64,000 nt of DNA from Flammulina velutipes. Lineage: Eukaryota; Basidiomycota; Agaricomycetes; Agaricales; Physalacriaceae. The notes beneath the pieces are model-generated. The model did no database searches and had not been told where the DNA came from. It worked only from the letters and a program-made list of their open reading frames with translations. Numbering within the stretch: the stretch's first letter is position 1; the number at the start of each line of letters is the position of its first letter. The stretch spans positions 2,852,001 through 2,916,000 of the forward strand of contig CM022373.1 of the NCBI GenBank assembly GCA_011800155.1. The letters are read 5' to 3'. Below are positions 1 through 11,692 of this stretch, one piece after another. A program made the position numbers and the translations under genes.

Positions 1-1790
1 TCCCAGATGTCCAGGGCTCACTCTGCTTGAGTTGATTGTCGGTTGGTCAGTCTCCTTTCGCTTCCAATCTTCCTGCCGACTTGTCAGTGAGTTATATATT
101 TTGTTAGCTCGCCGTATATTGACTTCTTGTGCCAGTCTGTCCTGCTTTGGTCCCGTGATGTCGACACTTTGTTCGGTCTCACAAGAAAGGCTTTCGCTCG
201 GTGCGCGACTTATGCTGCGTTGTTCGCATTGGCTGTCGCTTTGTTGTCGGTCGAATGGTTCGTCGTCCAGTCGGAGGTAGAGTGTGGCACTCAATGCCTT
301 CATGTCGAATATTTCATCCGGTAATAATTTTAGTTGTTCGTTTATTTCTTTAAATTGGGAGTCCGTAATTCTTCTGTCCTTTCGGGTGATGGTCCGACTA
401 TCTTCTGTATCTGTCAAATACATTACACTGTTGATACTCTCCTTTGATGATGATGGCTTGGGGGTTAAGTGTTCCTTTGGGGATCTTGTAAAACTATAGT
501 CCTTGAGTGCACTTTGAATAAATGTTGGAGTGGTCCTTTGAGATGATTTTAACAGGGGACCATGAGTACATCTTAAAGGCCTGTATTCTTGTGATTCTGA
601 GGTCCTAGTGTCTAATTCCTTTGATGTAGAGTGTGACCCTTCTGTTTTCAAGGGAACTAATTCTGTCGTTAGGTCCATTCCAAGTCCATATCCACTAAAC
701 TCCTCCTCATCTGTCTCATATTCCACACAGACAGGGAATTCTTTTGCTTCAGACTTGTCTTGATCATTGTCATCTGTAATTAGCATGTATGTGCTAGCTG
801 ATGAGTTCCCATTGGCTTGAGGTCCAAACCTAGATACAGAGGTGTTAGTAATTTCTGACATGGGACTGTGTGGAGGAGGTGATCCTTCCCAGGTGTTTGC
901 AGGAAATGGAGGTGTAATTCCATTAGACATATTGAGGATCTCCCGTTCCTCATCAGTAACCCTTTCCTCTTGTGGACTTTCTGGGTTTCCTGCGGCTTGG
1001 TTCTCATCATTGTCATTTGCTTCGGTCGCACCCCAACCACTTGCTTCCCAGTCATCCTGTGGCCAAGAGGTTCCTAGCCAAGGATTGGGAGACCTAGGAT
1101 CCTGTGCTAGTACTGGGCTTGGCGAGACTTGATTTGAGGAACTTCCCTCAGCTTCGATAGATACTTCTTGTAGTATACGTATAGAAAGTGGCCGATGATG
1201 TCGTAATCGTATTCTTCTCTCCTGTCGGTTAGGCCCTTCTCGTCTTACAGAGTAAGTATTCTCAGTAGCAATACTTTGATTGTCTGTACGGTGAAAGTCA
1301 TGTTCTACCTCCCTTAGTGCTGCTTCAGTAGACTGGTGTCTATGCCGTCTTTGTATCGATCGTCGTCGATCCCGTCTCTGTAGAGGGGTTGCTTCAGATT
1401 CATTGAGGTCTATTGGTTCTGCATCTGTGATTGAGAGAATACTGCTAGCCTCTCCTAAATTAGATTTGGGTAGCTCTGTCTCTGATTCCTCCGATTGAGA
1501 GACAGTGACTAAAGGAGGACAGCTGTCTGATGCTGAATCCTGGTCCATGTGTTCTAGAACCTGAAAAGGGTTAATTTCTGCTAAGTTTTCCTTGGATCTT
1601 CTATCTTGGATTCTGCTTTGTTCGTCAGTCTGACTGACGAGTCTGAGATAGCGTTCCAATAGCAATAAAGACTTTATTTGCTGTTGCAACTGTCGTTTTC
1701 TGAATATTTCAGTACCTGCTGATTCCGAGTCAGTTGACGTAGTAATACTGTTGGGTATGACTTCTAGACTAGACACAAAATATCCTCGAT
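1..1790 (-). pseudogene. Gypsy polyprotein, post-protease linker (runs off the window)
   Basis: From 1790 the minus strand is open in one frame without a stop to position 1. No ATG begins it; directly upstream lies the TIR element at 1791-3274. Joined across that element the frame continues from the protease segment. The protein is hydrophilic and Ser/Glu/Gln-rich, with a KRQLQQQIKSLLLLERYLRL helix near its start and acidic stretches later (for example EYETDEEEF near 700). No reverse transcriptase motif is reached before the edge. It is probably the linker between protease and RT, seen only in part. Confidence 0.6.
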
Positions 1791-3274
1791 CATCTGGAAA
1801 GGCCTTATAATCTTAAGTTACCTCAAGTCAAAGTTACTTAAAGCTTGTAACTTAAGTCAGATAAGTTGTCTTTAGTCAGAAAAGTTGGTTCAAGATACTC
1901 GGATTCTAGCACACAACTAAAGACAGCCCCAAGTCACAGAAAGCTAACCAAAGTTGGAGAAAGTCAACTTAAGATAAATGTTTTTTATGTATTGTCTATA
2001 GTTACTTCACAGTTAACATAAGATAATTGCACTGAAGCTTCTATTTAAAAGACACTCAAGTTGTCTCAAGTTAGAGCTAGTACAGCAGTCAACTTGAGGT
2101 GCCTAAAGCTCAACTGAGGTTCTCTCAAGTTGTCTAGTCATTGTCTACTAGCTAACAGCAATGGTGTAGATATGCTGTGAGTGGGAGAGACTAGAGAAAT
2201 CCGAGTAAAATCATCTATTTTGCCTATAACTTGTGGTGCGTCCCTGCGATTCCCATGATTATATAAGCGTCTTGTAGGCCTAATTAAACGCTTTCTGACA
2301 GTATACAATACTTATACCTTCCAGTCAAGTGTAGTAGTGCTATTGCTTGAACACAAGAAACAGAGAATTGATTGAATGACTTATGGCCGGAGCTGCACCC
2401 CTTATTTTCCCACGGTTATGGGCTCGTCTTGTAGCCCTAATTAAACGCTTTCCAACCATATATAGGTCTGCTACCTTTCATGCAAGTCCCACAGAGTTAT
2501 TGATTGAACAGTGATAAATCAAGAATCAAGAATTGATCAAGTCCAACAGGCAGGCAATTTAGGTCCGGACCTCCGGACCCAAACCCTATGCCCTGGTCAT
2601 GTGACTTCATGTTGGTATTTAAACCAGAGCTGAGCTCCGATCCCATCATTCCTCTCTTGACCTCCTTCCTCCATGTTCTCTCTTTAAATCTTCAAGTCTT
2701 GAATGTTCTCTTGGTATGTGGACTTGCTTCTTCTTTTCTTATGCTTGCTAATCATTGTCTCTTGTTCAAAGGTGCTCTCTTTTAACTGTGTTTAATGTTC
2801 TGGTATGTTTCTTGCTCTTTTGACTTGTATCTTTAACTAATCTGCTCTTTCTTTTAGTATTTCTTTTGAACTATTGTATGCTAGTTACTTGATAGTGTAT
2901 ATTGTATCTGTTTATTGATAGTTGCAATAATAATTGATTGTTTTCTATCTAAATTGTATGATATCTGACTGGATTAGCTTCTAATCAAATGTTATTATAT
3001 TGATAGAATTGGACAGCTTTAGGTCAGACTCAAGTTAGACTCAAGTTGACTTTGAGACATCTTAGGCCATGATTAAACACAGCTCTCAACTTATTCCAAC
3101 TTGAGTGTAACTTCTGAGTGACTTACTCTAACTTCTGAGTGACTTACTGCAACTTAAGATAAGTGTCGTGTTTAACCATGCTCGTAGACAACTTTCATGA
3201 CTTTTGTGACTTTAGCAACCTAACAGCTTTAAGTTGACTATAGATAACTTAAAGAAATTACCCTTTTCCAGATG
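1791..3274. mobile_element. Non-autonomous TIR element 1 (1484 bp) in the Gypsy frame
   Basis: Its ends are inverted: the left end reads CATCTGGAAAGGCC and the right end, reversed, CATCTGGAAAAGGG. Both continue into CTTAAGTTA-type sequence. It is flanked by AT on both sides (1789-1790 and 3275-3276), and removing it with one AT restores the frame as Y-L-D-R-G-Y. Inside are many AACTTAAG/CAAGTTG motifs, a diverged direct repeat (about 2262-2337 and 2428-2500, GTAG-CCTAATTAAACGCTTTC), and a block CATGTGACTTCATGTTGG (about 2598) shared with element 2. No transposase ORF is present. The 2-bp duplication would fit some EnSpm/CACTA-like groups, but the superfamily is not proven. Confidence 0.7.
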
Positions 3275-5020
3275 ATCTAAGTATTTCTTATCGAACTTTG
3301 GAATTGTGTTACTCTGTCCTTCCTTTCTACGAGTTCTGTCGTTTAGAGAGATGTGCGCCATTTGAGTAGTTAATTCTTCATCATCTGAGTCAGAGTCTGG
3401 GCTTAGTTCTGAGTCATTTCCTGAGTCCTCAGATAGTTGGTCTTCGCCTGAGTCAGCTATCTTCATTCTCCATGGTGTTTCGATAAATTCTCGCATGACG
3501 CACAACTCCATAGTCCGTTCTGGCTGCCGTATGTCCCGAAAAATAAGATAGGTTCCTGTATCTTGTTCGTCAATTCCCACATAGTTATCACGTTGCCAGG
3601 GACGTCCCAACAGAAGGTCAAAAGGAAGATCGTCTGATCCCAAATATAGATGAGCATGTGTTCGGACACTTCCTTTGTATAATGCTACCCTAGGGACTCG
3701 TCCCTGTAACAATCCTTCTTTTCCACTAGCGTCTTTAACTTTGATAACTGTATCGGGCTCCTCGGCATACTCATGTGCTATGAGTTTTTCATAGACACTT
3801 CGTTTCATAATATTAAGCTGAGATCCGCAATCAACTACTGCTTCTATATCATGTCCTGCACATCTCATTTTGACTCGAATCAACAGAGCTTTGTTTCGTG
3901 TCAAAAGATTTACCATAGCTGGACTTAGAGAATCTTTCGATTCTTGTGGTGTACTCTTGCGCTTTAGCATTCTACTTAATCGATTGGATATTGATTCTGA
4001 ACATGCAATTAGTTCCTTTATAGTCACCTTAGGTACCTCTGTGTCTAGAAGTTTGTCAATTAAGGCCTCTCTAGGCACTAGGCGCTGAATTTCTGATTGC
4101 CGGACCTTAGATCGAATCTTCTGGTGTTTTTCGCTAGTGTCATGCTTTGCGCTAGTGCCAGGTCTTGTGTCTTCACTTTCTTCCATTTCGATATCACTTA
4201 CCTCTTGTGGGTTGTACCTTTGCTCTGCCTCGTAAGTGTGTGTCTCCTGATCTTCTAGCTCAGGTTCAGGACTAGTCCCTGCGACTCTGGTCCTTTTTCG
4301 CTTTAGATCTGGACCAGGTACCGACTTCTCTTGTCGTTTATTAAACCGTTGTGATCTACTTGTCTCAGCTTGGCTAGACCGTGTTTGTCGAGTTGAAAGA
4401 CCTCCTATTGGGTTCCCATCTCCTTCAGTTACATCCTTTCTGCGTTGCCGAGTAGATTTCTGGATCCGGCTGACCTGATATATTTCTCCATCATCTTCTA
4501 CGCTGTAGATCTGAGATATTTCACCTAGATCTTCTCTTTCATTCGGGATCCCAATAAAGTTAGACTGCATAGTAGGTCCTGGTGCCTGTCGTTGAATAGC
4601 CTGGATAAAACTTTCCCCGTTCTGTCGGAATATTTGAGACCCGTTAGCTAGATATATTCGGTTAGTAAATGGATCTTGCTTTATTATACCCTTGGAAATA
4701 TATGTCTGAATGTCAGCACAGTTTCGTACTGAGTGTCCTTCCTTGCCGCAACCGTAACAGATTAAGGGACCTCGATTGTCTATCAGTCCTTGTCGAAGTG
4801 GTATGGAGTTCGGCATAGTAGCTGGTGTTGAGTTTGTTGTTAAGTTGTTGACACCGAGTGGTCTGTTGAAGTTTGAATTCTGTCGAAAGTTAGAAACTGG
4901 TCGTATCATGTTGGTCTGAACAGAGGCTGGAGCCTGTACACATATTTGGGTGTCCTGATCTAACTTTAGTGCTTTGTAATACAAGGCTTTGTATTCTGAA
5001 TCAGCAATAGATAATTTTCC
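3275..5020 (-). pseudogene. Gypsy Gag zinc knuckle and aspartic protease segment
   Basis: This is the continuation of the Gag frame downstream of the KDZ insertion. It starts at the same GKL codons shared through the target duplication and runs to the TIR-element insertion. It carries a CCHC knuckle (CYGCGKEGHSVRNC, about 4735-4775), then a long Ser/Glu/Arg-rich linker. A retropepsin-like region follows, with VVDCGSQLN (about 3830) in the position of the catalytic Asp loop and DLLLGRPW as the second conserved block. The Asp is kept, but the usual D-S/T-G is D-C-G. The apparent ORF (start 5116, stop 3212) has KDZ-derived residues at its N-terminus and TIR-element residues at its C-terminus, so neither apparent end is native. 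Confidence 0.8.
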
Positions 5021-5065
5021 ACCTGTAGTTGTGACATTTAGGCAAAATCCGGGGACCATCTGGAA
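5021..5065 (+). repeat. KDZ left terminal inverted repeat
   Basis: Pairs imperfectly with the reversed right end at 20846-20891 (about 27 matches over the best 33 aligned positions by eye), and abuts the AATTTTCC duplication at 5013-5020. Confidence 0.7.
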
Positions 5066-5283
5066 CATGAGAAGGCAAAATTTGGGTTGTTGCCCGCAGG
5101 TTATAGCCCATCCCATTAGCCTAAATCCACAAAAAAATAGCCTTATAAGGCAAGTATCTGCCTCACGCTATTTTCAAACCTTTCCTTTTACAGTGGTATG
5201 TTGCATCGTTCCAAATAAGGCAATAATCTTGCAGCACAAAACTCCATTTCCAGCGACACCATTTACAAACAGGTACACTAATT

Positions 5284-8200
5284 CTATGCCGTCTGACTCA
5301 GCTCCTCCGAAACGATCGCCGCAGCGGCAGCCAACGCTGACACATCTGCCTCAGTATGGACTTTCCCGCGCGCGGGGCTGCTGTGCGTCCACAGCTCCTC
5401 GAATGATTCGCGGATTTGGCGCCGAGATAGCATTTGGCGAGTGGCATATGCGCGACGACCATGCGCGATATCCGGTGCCATGTGCGACACGATCTGTGAG
5501 CGCCTACACCATTCCTCCTCTTCCCAATGCAATGAACGAAGAACCCTCCGCATCTCTTCCTGGAGAAGAACGACCTCCTCGCACCAACGAGTCTTTCTCG
5601 CGAGCGCTCGAGCCCACTCTATCCGAACGCCTATATATATTCGTTAGCGACTTCGTATCAGAGAACCCAATTGAAACCTCACATTCATGCGCATAGCTCG
5701 ACTCGTCTCCTGATGGGCCACCGTCTGCTGTCCAGATCCACGACATCGTCGAGCGTGTCTCTCCCGGTTGCCCGCGCCATATGTCAGTACGGTTGCCCTT
5801 CTGTTTACTTCCCGTGCTCTTCTGAGTCTTCGACCCAACACTCTTTGCATCCCTCGAACCTAGTCGTCCCAGTTTCTTCCACGCGACCGCGTCTGACTCT
5901 TCCACTCCAAAGACTGCAATGTCCGCATCCTCCAGCATCTTGAAATGGCCACAACCCCCTTCACCGACGAGATCAACCTACGCGTCCCTGGCCGCCCGAT
6001 ATTTCGCAGCCGTACCCTCGATCCTCTGTGAAACTGACACGATCAGGCCAGCCGCACGCGTAGAATCCCGCTGCCCTCTTACATAGGCGTTCCGATAATT
6101 TACCAAGTGTCGCTTGGCCAGCAGACGTCCACGTAGCCCACAGATCGCGTCCCCATACTGGCCTCTACGCAACGCTGCCTCCTTCGTGCGCAATGCCACG
6201 GAACAGATATCGCGATCATCAGCACACGCAGATGGCAGGTACAGCTGTACATGCTCCGCCGCGGGATTATCCTTTTGTTTCCTCTGGCGTCGCTCTTCGT
6301 CCTCCTTTAAAATATCTTTGACCCCCGCCATGTGATGTTCCTGATGCCGGCGAAAGGTCTTGAGCTTGCTGAAGAAGGCGAGGCGTCGCTCATGTACCTT
6401 TGACTGACGTCCGACTGTGAAATTGACCGCCGTTGTCTTGTCACTGATGATACGTCGTCTATGGCAGCCGGTCAATATAGGATCACTACATCCGTGTAAT
6501 TCACTCACTGCATGTCCTCCAACTGGAGACCCATTATGAGGAACCCAGCCTGTGTCACGTCCATCGGCCCCTGGTCCTTCCGCTTACGGCGAGGCTTCTT
6601 GCGTCGCGAAGATTGCTCGTCCTCCTCCTCGTCAGACGAAACGATCTCTGCCTTGGGTCGCAGGCTCTCCGCATCCTTTGTTGCCTCGACGACCTCTGCC
6701 TTCTGCAGCTCCAGTCGCACTGAGGCCTCTGAGATTGTCACTGCAAAACAAGTCAGTTGATCTGTCTCCTGGACATGGACGAGCTCAACCAGAACATACC
6801 ATTTCCTGACGGTGCATATGGATTTGGCTTGGAGTGATCCAACACCCAATCATCGACCATTTGAGCCCATTCTGCCCGTAACCCCTTCTTCAAACTGCCA
6901 TCCACACTCATAAAGCCTTCGATCTGAACGTTGCGCTCCTCCAACGCGATTTTCAGACGATGCAACAAGGTTTTTCCTACATTCAAGTTCCAAATGAGTC
7001 ACAACTATACGATATGCGAAGCGGATGACGTACCAATTTCTATATTTTTCTTGAAGTTCAGCAGGTCACTCAGATCCTCCAAATCATCATGTCGAGCGCC
7101 TGGTTGTTCCTCCTTCGTTATATAAGCCATGGGATTCATCGCGGCCCATTTTCGCTCAATACCCTCACCATCCGTCTTGCCCACGCCAACCTGGTACTTC
7201 AAAGAATTTTGGGTCTCACAAGCGATCTCGTGGACATTTCCGTGCCAAACGGGGAGCGCCCATAGAATACTGGTGACGGCGAATTGGCGTAGCGCCGGCG
7301 GGAGTGCGTCGACTCGTTTCAGCCAATTCTTCTTATACTGACAGGCAATGTCGTATGTGATGACGACCTCCTTGAATCCCATGCGACACAAGATCCAATA
7401 TAAAATAAAGTCCGTGTTCTTGTATCTGAAGCGTGATGTCAGTAATCAATTCCAACGTACACAAACAACACACCGCTCTTCTCGTTCTAAATCGCCAAGC
7501 CCCATGAGAATCTCGTGCCGCGCACATATCACGCCGACTACCCCAGTCCAACGCATTCCTGTAGCAAATTTCGTCTCCTTATGCATTAGTGCCGCAAAAG
7601 AAATACAGCTCGATGCCTGGACAATACTAATCAGCATGTTTTTGTTAGCAGAACAAGCTAATCTCACCTCCTCCTCTGTGACATAGGATCTGAGCCACGC
7701 GTGGTACTCCTCAAAAGAGGGTTGTACACCCTGGCCCGAGTACAGTGGTTCATCCGTCCTCGGCGAAGGCCTCATTTTACATGACAAGCGGAAATTCGCG
7801 TCTACGGACAGCTGCGGTCGAAATATATACCTAGCAGCCAAAACATTAGATTTTAGAGCGAAAGCTTGGAATGCGAACTTACTTCTCATCGGCGTCCACC
7901 GTATCCCAACCATCTGGCAAGTTGACGCCAACGCGTGGGCAAGCCCAGCAGGACACCGCGACAGACCCATCTGGCGCCTCCGCCAGACCACCCAACTTGT
8001 GTGCCATTCCAGAACGTCGCACTCGCTTCAAAAAAGCCCACTGTCTTGCCATCCGCCCAAACGCGCGATATCGATCGGGCGTCCACTCCGTTCCGAATGG
8101 GTCTGATGTGCTCTCCAGCACCAAAACAAAATCCCGGACATTGACGGTCGCGATGACCTTCAACCGTCGGTAGAGGTCGAGCACACCCACCGTAGCGGCT

Positions 8201-9988
8201 GTATGTGGGTTGGTGTTCGTCGCCGGATACCACCCCTCCCGGAGTAATTGTTGCCAGTCGTATAAATTATGTCCCCGGGAGCATCCACATAAACGCACGT
8301 TGACGGTATGAATTCCGGATATGTCGATAATAGTCAGCAGGCGCAATGCCGCTGGCGCAGGGCACGCATTGCCCTCATGTCCAACTTGATAGACAAGTCC
8401 CATTTTGAGGAGCGTCGCTGGCTGCCAGCAGTCCTCTTTCCAGACCTACAGATAGTATCAGTGCTTCCCGGGCGGTCAAGACAAGAACGTACCTCTATGC
8501 GATGCAATGGTGTTCTCTGGTGCCTCTCCAAGCAGCATGCACCACACTCCTTCCATTCCCCACACCCTCGGCAGCGGTACAGGGTGTCTACTCTCGCCAC
8601 GGGTGGTTCTTCAACATCTTCCGGGGCCCCTTGCATGTCTCCCGGCGTTGCTTCCTCGTCGTCGTCCAGAACAGCGTCACCAGCGGTAGGTCGATTAAAT
8701 CCTACCCCGCACGTGGCGCATCGTGACCTGTGGAACGCTTCGCCAAGTCCCTGTTGACGTAAAGTCTCATCCAAGAACTCGTCGCGCCACTCCCGCCAGA
8801 CAGACATAGGGTCGTCCTGTACGATATTGTTAGCTATAAAACCAATCTCCGTGAATAAAAAGGCATACCGAACTCCGATATCGCTTTCCAGTGGCCCCTT
8901 CACCGTCGTTTAACGTCATGTCATCCTGGAGGTCCCCCGACCCGTCCAGCAAGTCCTCAGGCCGACCTGGGTCTTGGAAGGGCGCGTCTTGCACGTGCGA
9001 CACAAAGTCCAGAGAGCTGAAGTCCGCGTCAAGATCCTCCAGGCGTACTCTCTGACGTTTCGTCGGTTTAGACGAAAGTCGGTGCGACGAGGATTGGCCA
9101 GCCCTGTTTGTGTGGAAATGGAAGTCGTCTGACATAGGTGCGTCCTCATCCACATCGTCATTGAAGAGGTCGAAGCTGACTCTGTTGGGATCACGTCGAC
9201 CATTGGTCGTCGTGGGCTTCCTCCGCCTGCGTCCCCTTCCACCCGTCTAGGGTTTAAAGGTTAAGTCACTTAACTGGTCATTTTAGAGTGACTTAACCTG
9301 ACCTGACTGCAAACATTAACCGGACCCTGAGCGACTGGTCACTGTGAATGACTGGTTAAGGTTAATGGTTAAAGCTTTGGGAGAAATTTAATGTGACTGT
9401 TAATGTCTGGTCTTAACTGGTTATAACCAATACCCTGGATACTCTTGAAATATGAAGAGAAAAAGAGCTATAACACAAAGGTTTCTTACATATATAGTAT
9501 AAATATAATTAATAAAGTCTGATATACTAGTATTATAAAGAGAATGACCAGAAAACATAGACCTGAATATGAAAAAGATAAATCAATAGATTTATTAACC
9601 TTGATTTACCTTTAGATTATAGGATTGATAGCAAATTAACTAGTCATAACCTGTTAATAACTAGTTATAACTGCATTAATTTTTAACTGGTTATAGCCAG
9701 TTATAACCGAGTCTCGAGTGACTGGTTACACTTATTGACTGGTCATGGTTAATGGTTAATCAACTTTCATGATATTGAATGACTGGTTAAGGTCAGGTTA
9801 ATCCAAAAAGTGGGTCATTAACCTGACTTAACCTGACCTTTAAACCCTACACCCGTCGGCTCGCCAAAAGGAGATGGCGCGGGCGGCAGTCCATTAATTT
9901 TCCTGGCTTGTTTGTCAAACAGGCCAGCCAATCGAACCTCCTCTGCTGTTCGAGGAGCACGGGTCCTGTAGATTTTCGGCACTGACAT
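5284..9988 (-). pseudogene. KDZ transposase (CxC2 + RNase H-fold), disrupted
   Basis: Start ATG is at 9988 (MSVPKIYRTRAPRT), stop at 5284. About a dozen exons join in frame across short introns (for example 8817-8868, 8446-8492, 5631-5682). An acidic, basic-patch N-terminus is followed by the CxC2 cysteine cluster (CRGCGEWKECGACC, then HQRTPLHRIE; later ISGIHTVNVRLCGC). The catalytic core follows, with VVITYDIACQYKKNW, then PVWHGNVHEIACE and GVGKTDGEGIERKWAAMNPMA, all hallmarks of KDZ transposases. A coiled C-terminus ends with WCEEVVLLQEEMRRVLRSLH. Two lesions are visible: an in-frame TAG at 5978-5980 and a 602-bp MITE at 9248-9849. The MITE might be spliced out; the TAG has no in-frame intron to remove it. 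The normal product would excise and insert the element. Confidence 0.88.
9248..9849. mobile_element. 602-bp hAT-like MITE inside the KDZ transposase first exon
   Basis: Ends are TAGGGTTTAAAGGT on the left and the reversed same on the right. The 8-bp duplication CACCCGTC lies at 9240-9247 and 9850-9857. The interior is a series of GGTTAA/TTAACC motifs in both orientations with no ORF. An 8-bp duplication and a TAGGG terminus are typical of hAT-derived MITEs. Removing it with one duplication reconnects the transposase frame (E-P-T-G then G-R-G-R). Confidence 0.85.
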
Positions 9989-10091
9989 GGTGGAAGGAGA
10001 CAGGGAAAAAAACAATCAACAATCAATTGTTGATCACGTTTAGAGTGGGCAAGACATTATTAGTCAGGGTATTAAGCGCTGTGCTATCTAA

Positions 10092-10177
10092 GCCTCTGTG
10101 GTGCAGTGGCCTAAAGCGTTTCGTTAGTCTTATGTCGTTCCACTGTGCGCGTGTTCGAGTCCTATGTGTGTCTTTTT
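10092..10177 (+). repeat. tRNA-derived sequence (pseudo-tRNA or SINE head)
   Basis: An A-box-like TGTGGTGCAGTGG (10097-10109) and a B-box-like GTGTTCGAGTCCT (10151-10163) stand at tRNA spacing, and a T-run (TCTTTTTG) follows as a possible Pol III terminator. The 5' and 3' ends do not pair into an acceptor stem, so this is unlikely to be a functional tRNA. It lies between the KDZ transposase and the RING gene. Confidence 0.4.
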
Positions 10178-10320
10178 GTCTTGCACGTCCTTGTTTTCGA
10201 TAGTCAAGTTGCATTCATCATCATTCATGTCTTGCAAAAACTGGGCGCAGTATCAGATTAATCAAATGAAAGACAAGGTACATTTGTGTACTTGGAAGGG
10301 CACTAGTATAAACAAGTATT

Positions 10321-11155
10321 CTAATGTGTGTCTGCTGTAAGTCCGTGCCAGGCGTCCACGACGCTTTGCAGAGCGAATGAGCGCCTGACCGTAGCATTCC
10401 TAATAGATACGTCACAGGTAGGGCACGAGTATTTGCCACCAAAGACCAAGTCACGGTGATGAATATATTGCTCGAGACACTTGGCGCAAAAGACGTGGCC
10501 GCAGAGGCTAAAACTGGATGGAAAAATTAGTGTGACGGGCACTGCGCGGTTAAATAGCGCGTACGTACTATGATGGACGAGTGAAAACGGCAAGGCATAT
10601 CCCACATTCAAGCGAGGATTCGATTGCCGCCAAAAGCTAGGATCCGATAGCCAGTTGAAGGAAGTCCAAGGAGAACACAGGAAACTCACCTCCTTACGCT
10701 CAGCCACTGCCGACATATTCCTGCCTCTTAGCTCCTTCTCAACGCGCTTGAGTTCCTCTGCCTGATGAGCGGTTTTCTGCTCCAGCGCGGCAATCAGATG
10801 TTCTTGAGTCTGGAGCGAAACCGTGTTTGCGAGTTCAGTGAGACGCTGCAATTAAATACCCGTTAGACATGGTGCAAATAGACATGAGATTCCCACTTAC
10901 CTTCAGCTGCACTTCCATCAGCGCACCGTCTCTTGGTAAAGGATCCTTCACACTCTCGTTTTCTTTCTCGCCATCAGACAAAGTCAGGTCAATATAGGTA
11001 CGTTGGACCTTCTTCTGGAGTGCCTGTTTCATTTTCGCAGCAGCTTGGATCTGGATGTCCGTTGCGATATCAAGCGAGCCGGACGTCTTCTTGCGCTTGC
11101 TTGACGACACATGTTTGGTAGTGGAGGCGCGTTTAGTTGACGAGGCGGATGCCAT
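10321..11155 (-). CDS. RING-finger protein with coiled coil (KDZ cargo)
   Basis: Four exons: 11155-10901, 10845-10690, 10636-10569 and 10513-10321, giving about 223 residues; introns are 53-55 nt with GT-AG ends and all phases agree. The N-terminus is Lys/Ser-rich (a likely nuclear signal, SSSKRKKTSG) and contains TYIDLTLSDGEKE, an acidic motif. Exon 2 is a coiled coil (QEHLIAALEQKTAHQAEELK). The RING is split over exons 3 and 4: CGICLAVF, then LCGHVFCAKC, then CPTC, a C3HC4 arrangement. RING domains bind E2 enzymes in ubiquitin or SUMO ligation. The first Cys pair is only visible once the 68-nt exon 3 is recognised. The frame is intact, unlike the neighbouring transposase. Confidence 0.75.
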
Positions 11156-11692
11156 GCAAAGAAAAGGACGAGAGGATCACACAAAGATATCCAAATTCTG
11201 ATAGGAGTCCGGACCGAACAAAATGATCGATCACTGATAAGATTTGTACTTGTCTTCGTACCTTCTCAAGTTACTTCCTTGATGTCCGACAATCAAACCA
11301 GCATAACCAGAGGGTCACGGGTAAGAAATCCCACCAGATTCCAGCCAGTATAATTAATTCCCCTCCCAGAACTTTCCTCAAAAGATCACACTCGAGCCAG
11401 ACGTGGCGCGCCCCTTTGACCGACACGGACGGTGGCTAGAGCGACAGCGAGGTATGTTTTTTAAAAGCTTCCGGCCAACGTCTGATGAGATCCGCAAGGG
11501 ATGTTCCAATCATTGTGGACACCGACGTGGAAAGCTTCCGTGCCTCCTGTGTCCATATGCGCCACCCAAATGATGTGGCTCAAACATTTCACTCAGAATG
11601 GCGAGGGCGTCGATCCGATATGGCAGCGGTTGGGAGATAAGAATAGGGTGGCAGAGAGTAGCGCGAGCGCATGATGAGTACAATAAAATTAA
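11156..11692. other. Intergenic DNA within the KDZ element
   Basis: No coding frame with recognisable features is seen between the RING gene start (11155) and the end of the next minus-strand gene (11693). Confidence 0.5.

Noticed and set aside
28..499. Overlapping plus-strand frames at 32-499
   Set aside because: They lie opposite the continuous minus-strand Gypsy polyprotein frame and have repeat-derived, low-information protein.
4989..5696. 235-codon plus-strand frame across the KDZ left end
   Set aside because: It crosses the Gypsy/KDZ junction at 5020/5021 and runs antisense to transposase exons, so it is a chance frame.
8308..8757. 149-codon plus-strand frame over the CxC2 region
   Set aside because: Antisense to the well-supported KDZ transposase exon with its cysteine cluster.
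9240..9857. Alternative splice of the MITE at ACGG|GTGTAG
   Set aside because: That donor puts the downstream exon out of frame; only the GT formed at the duplication/element border keeps it.
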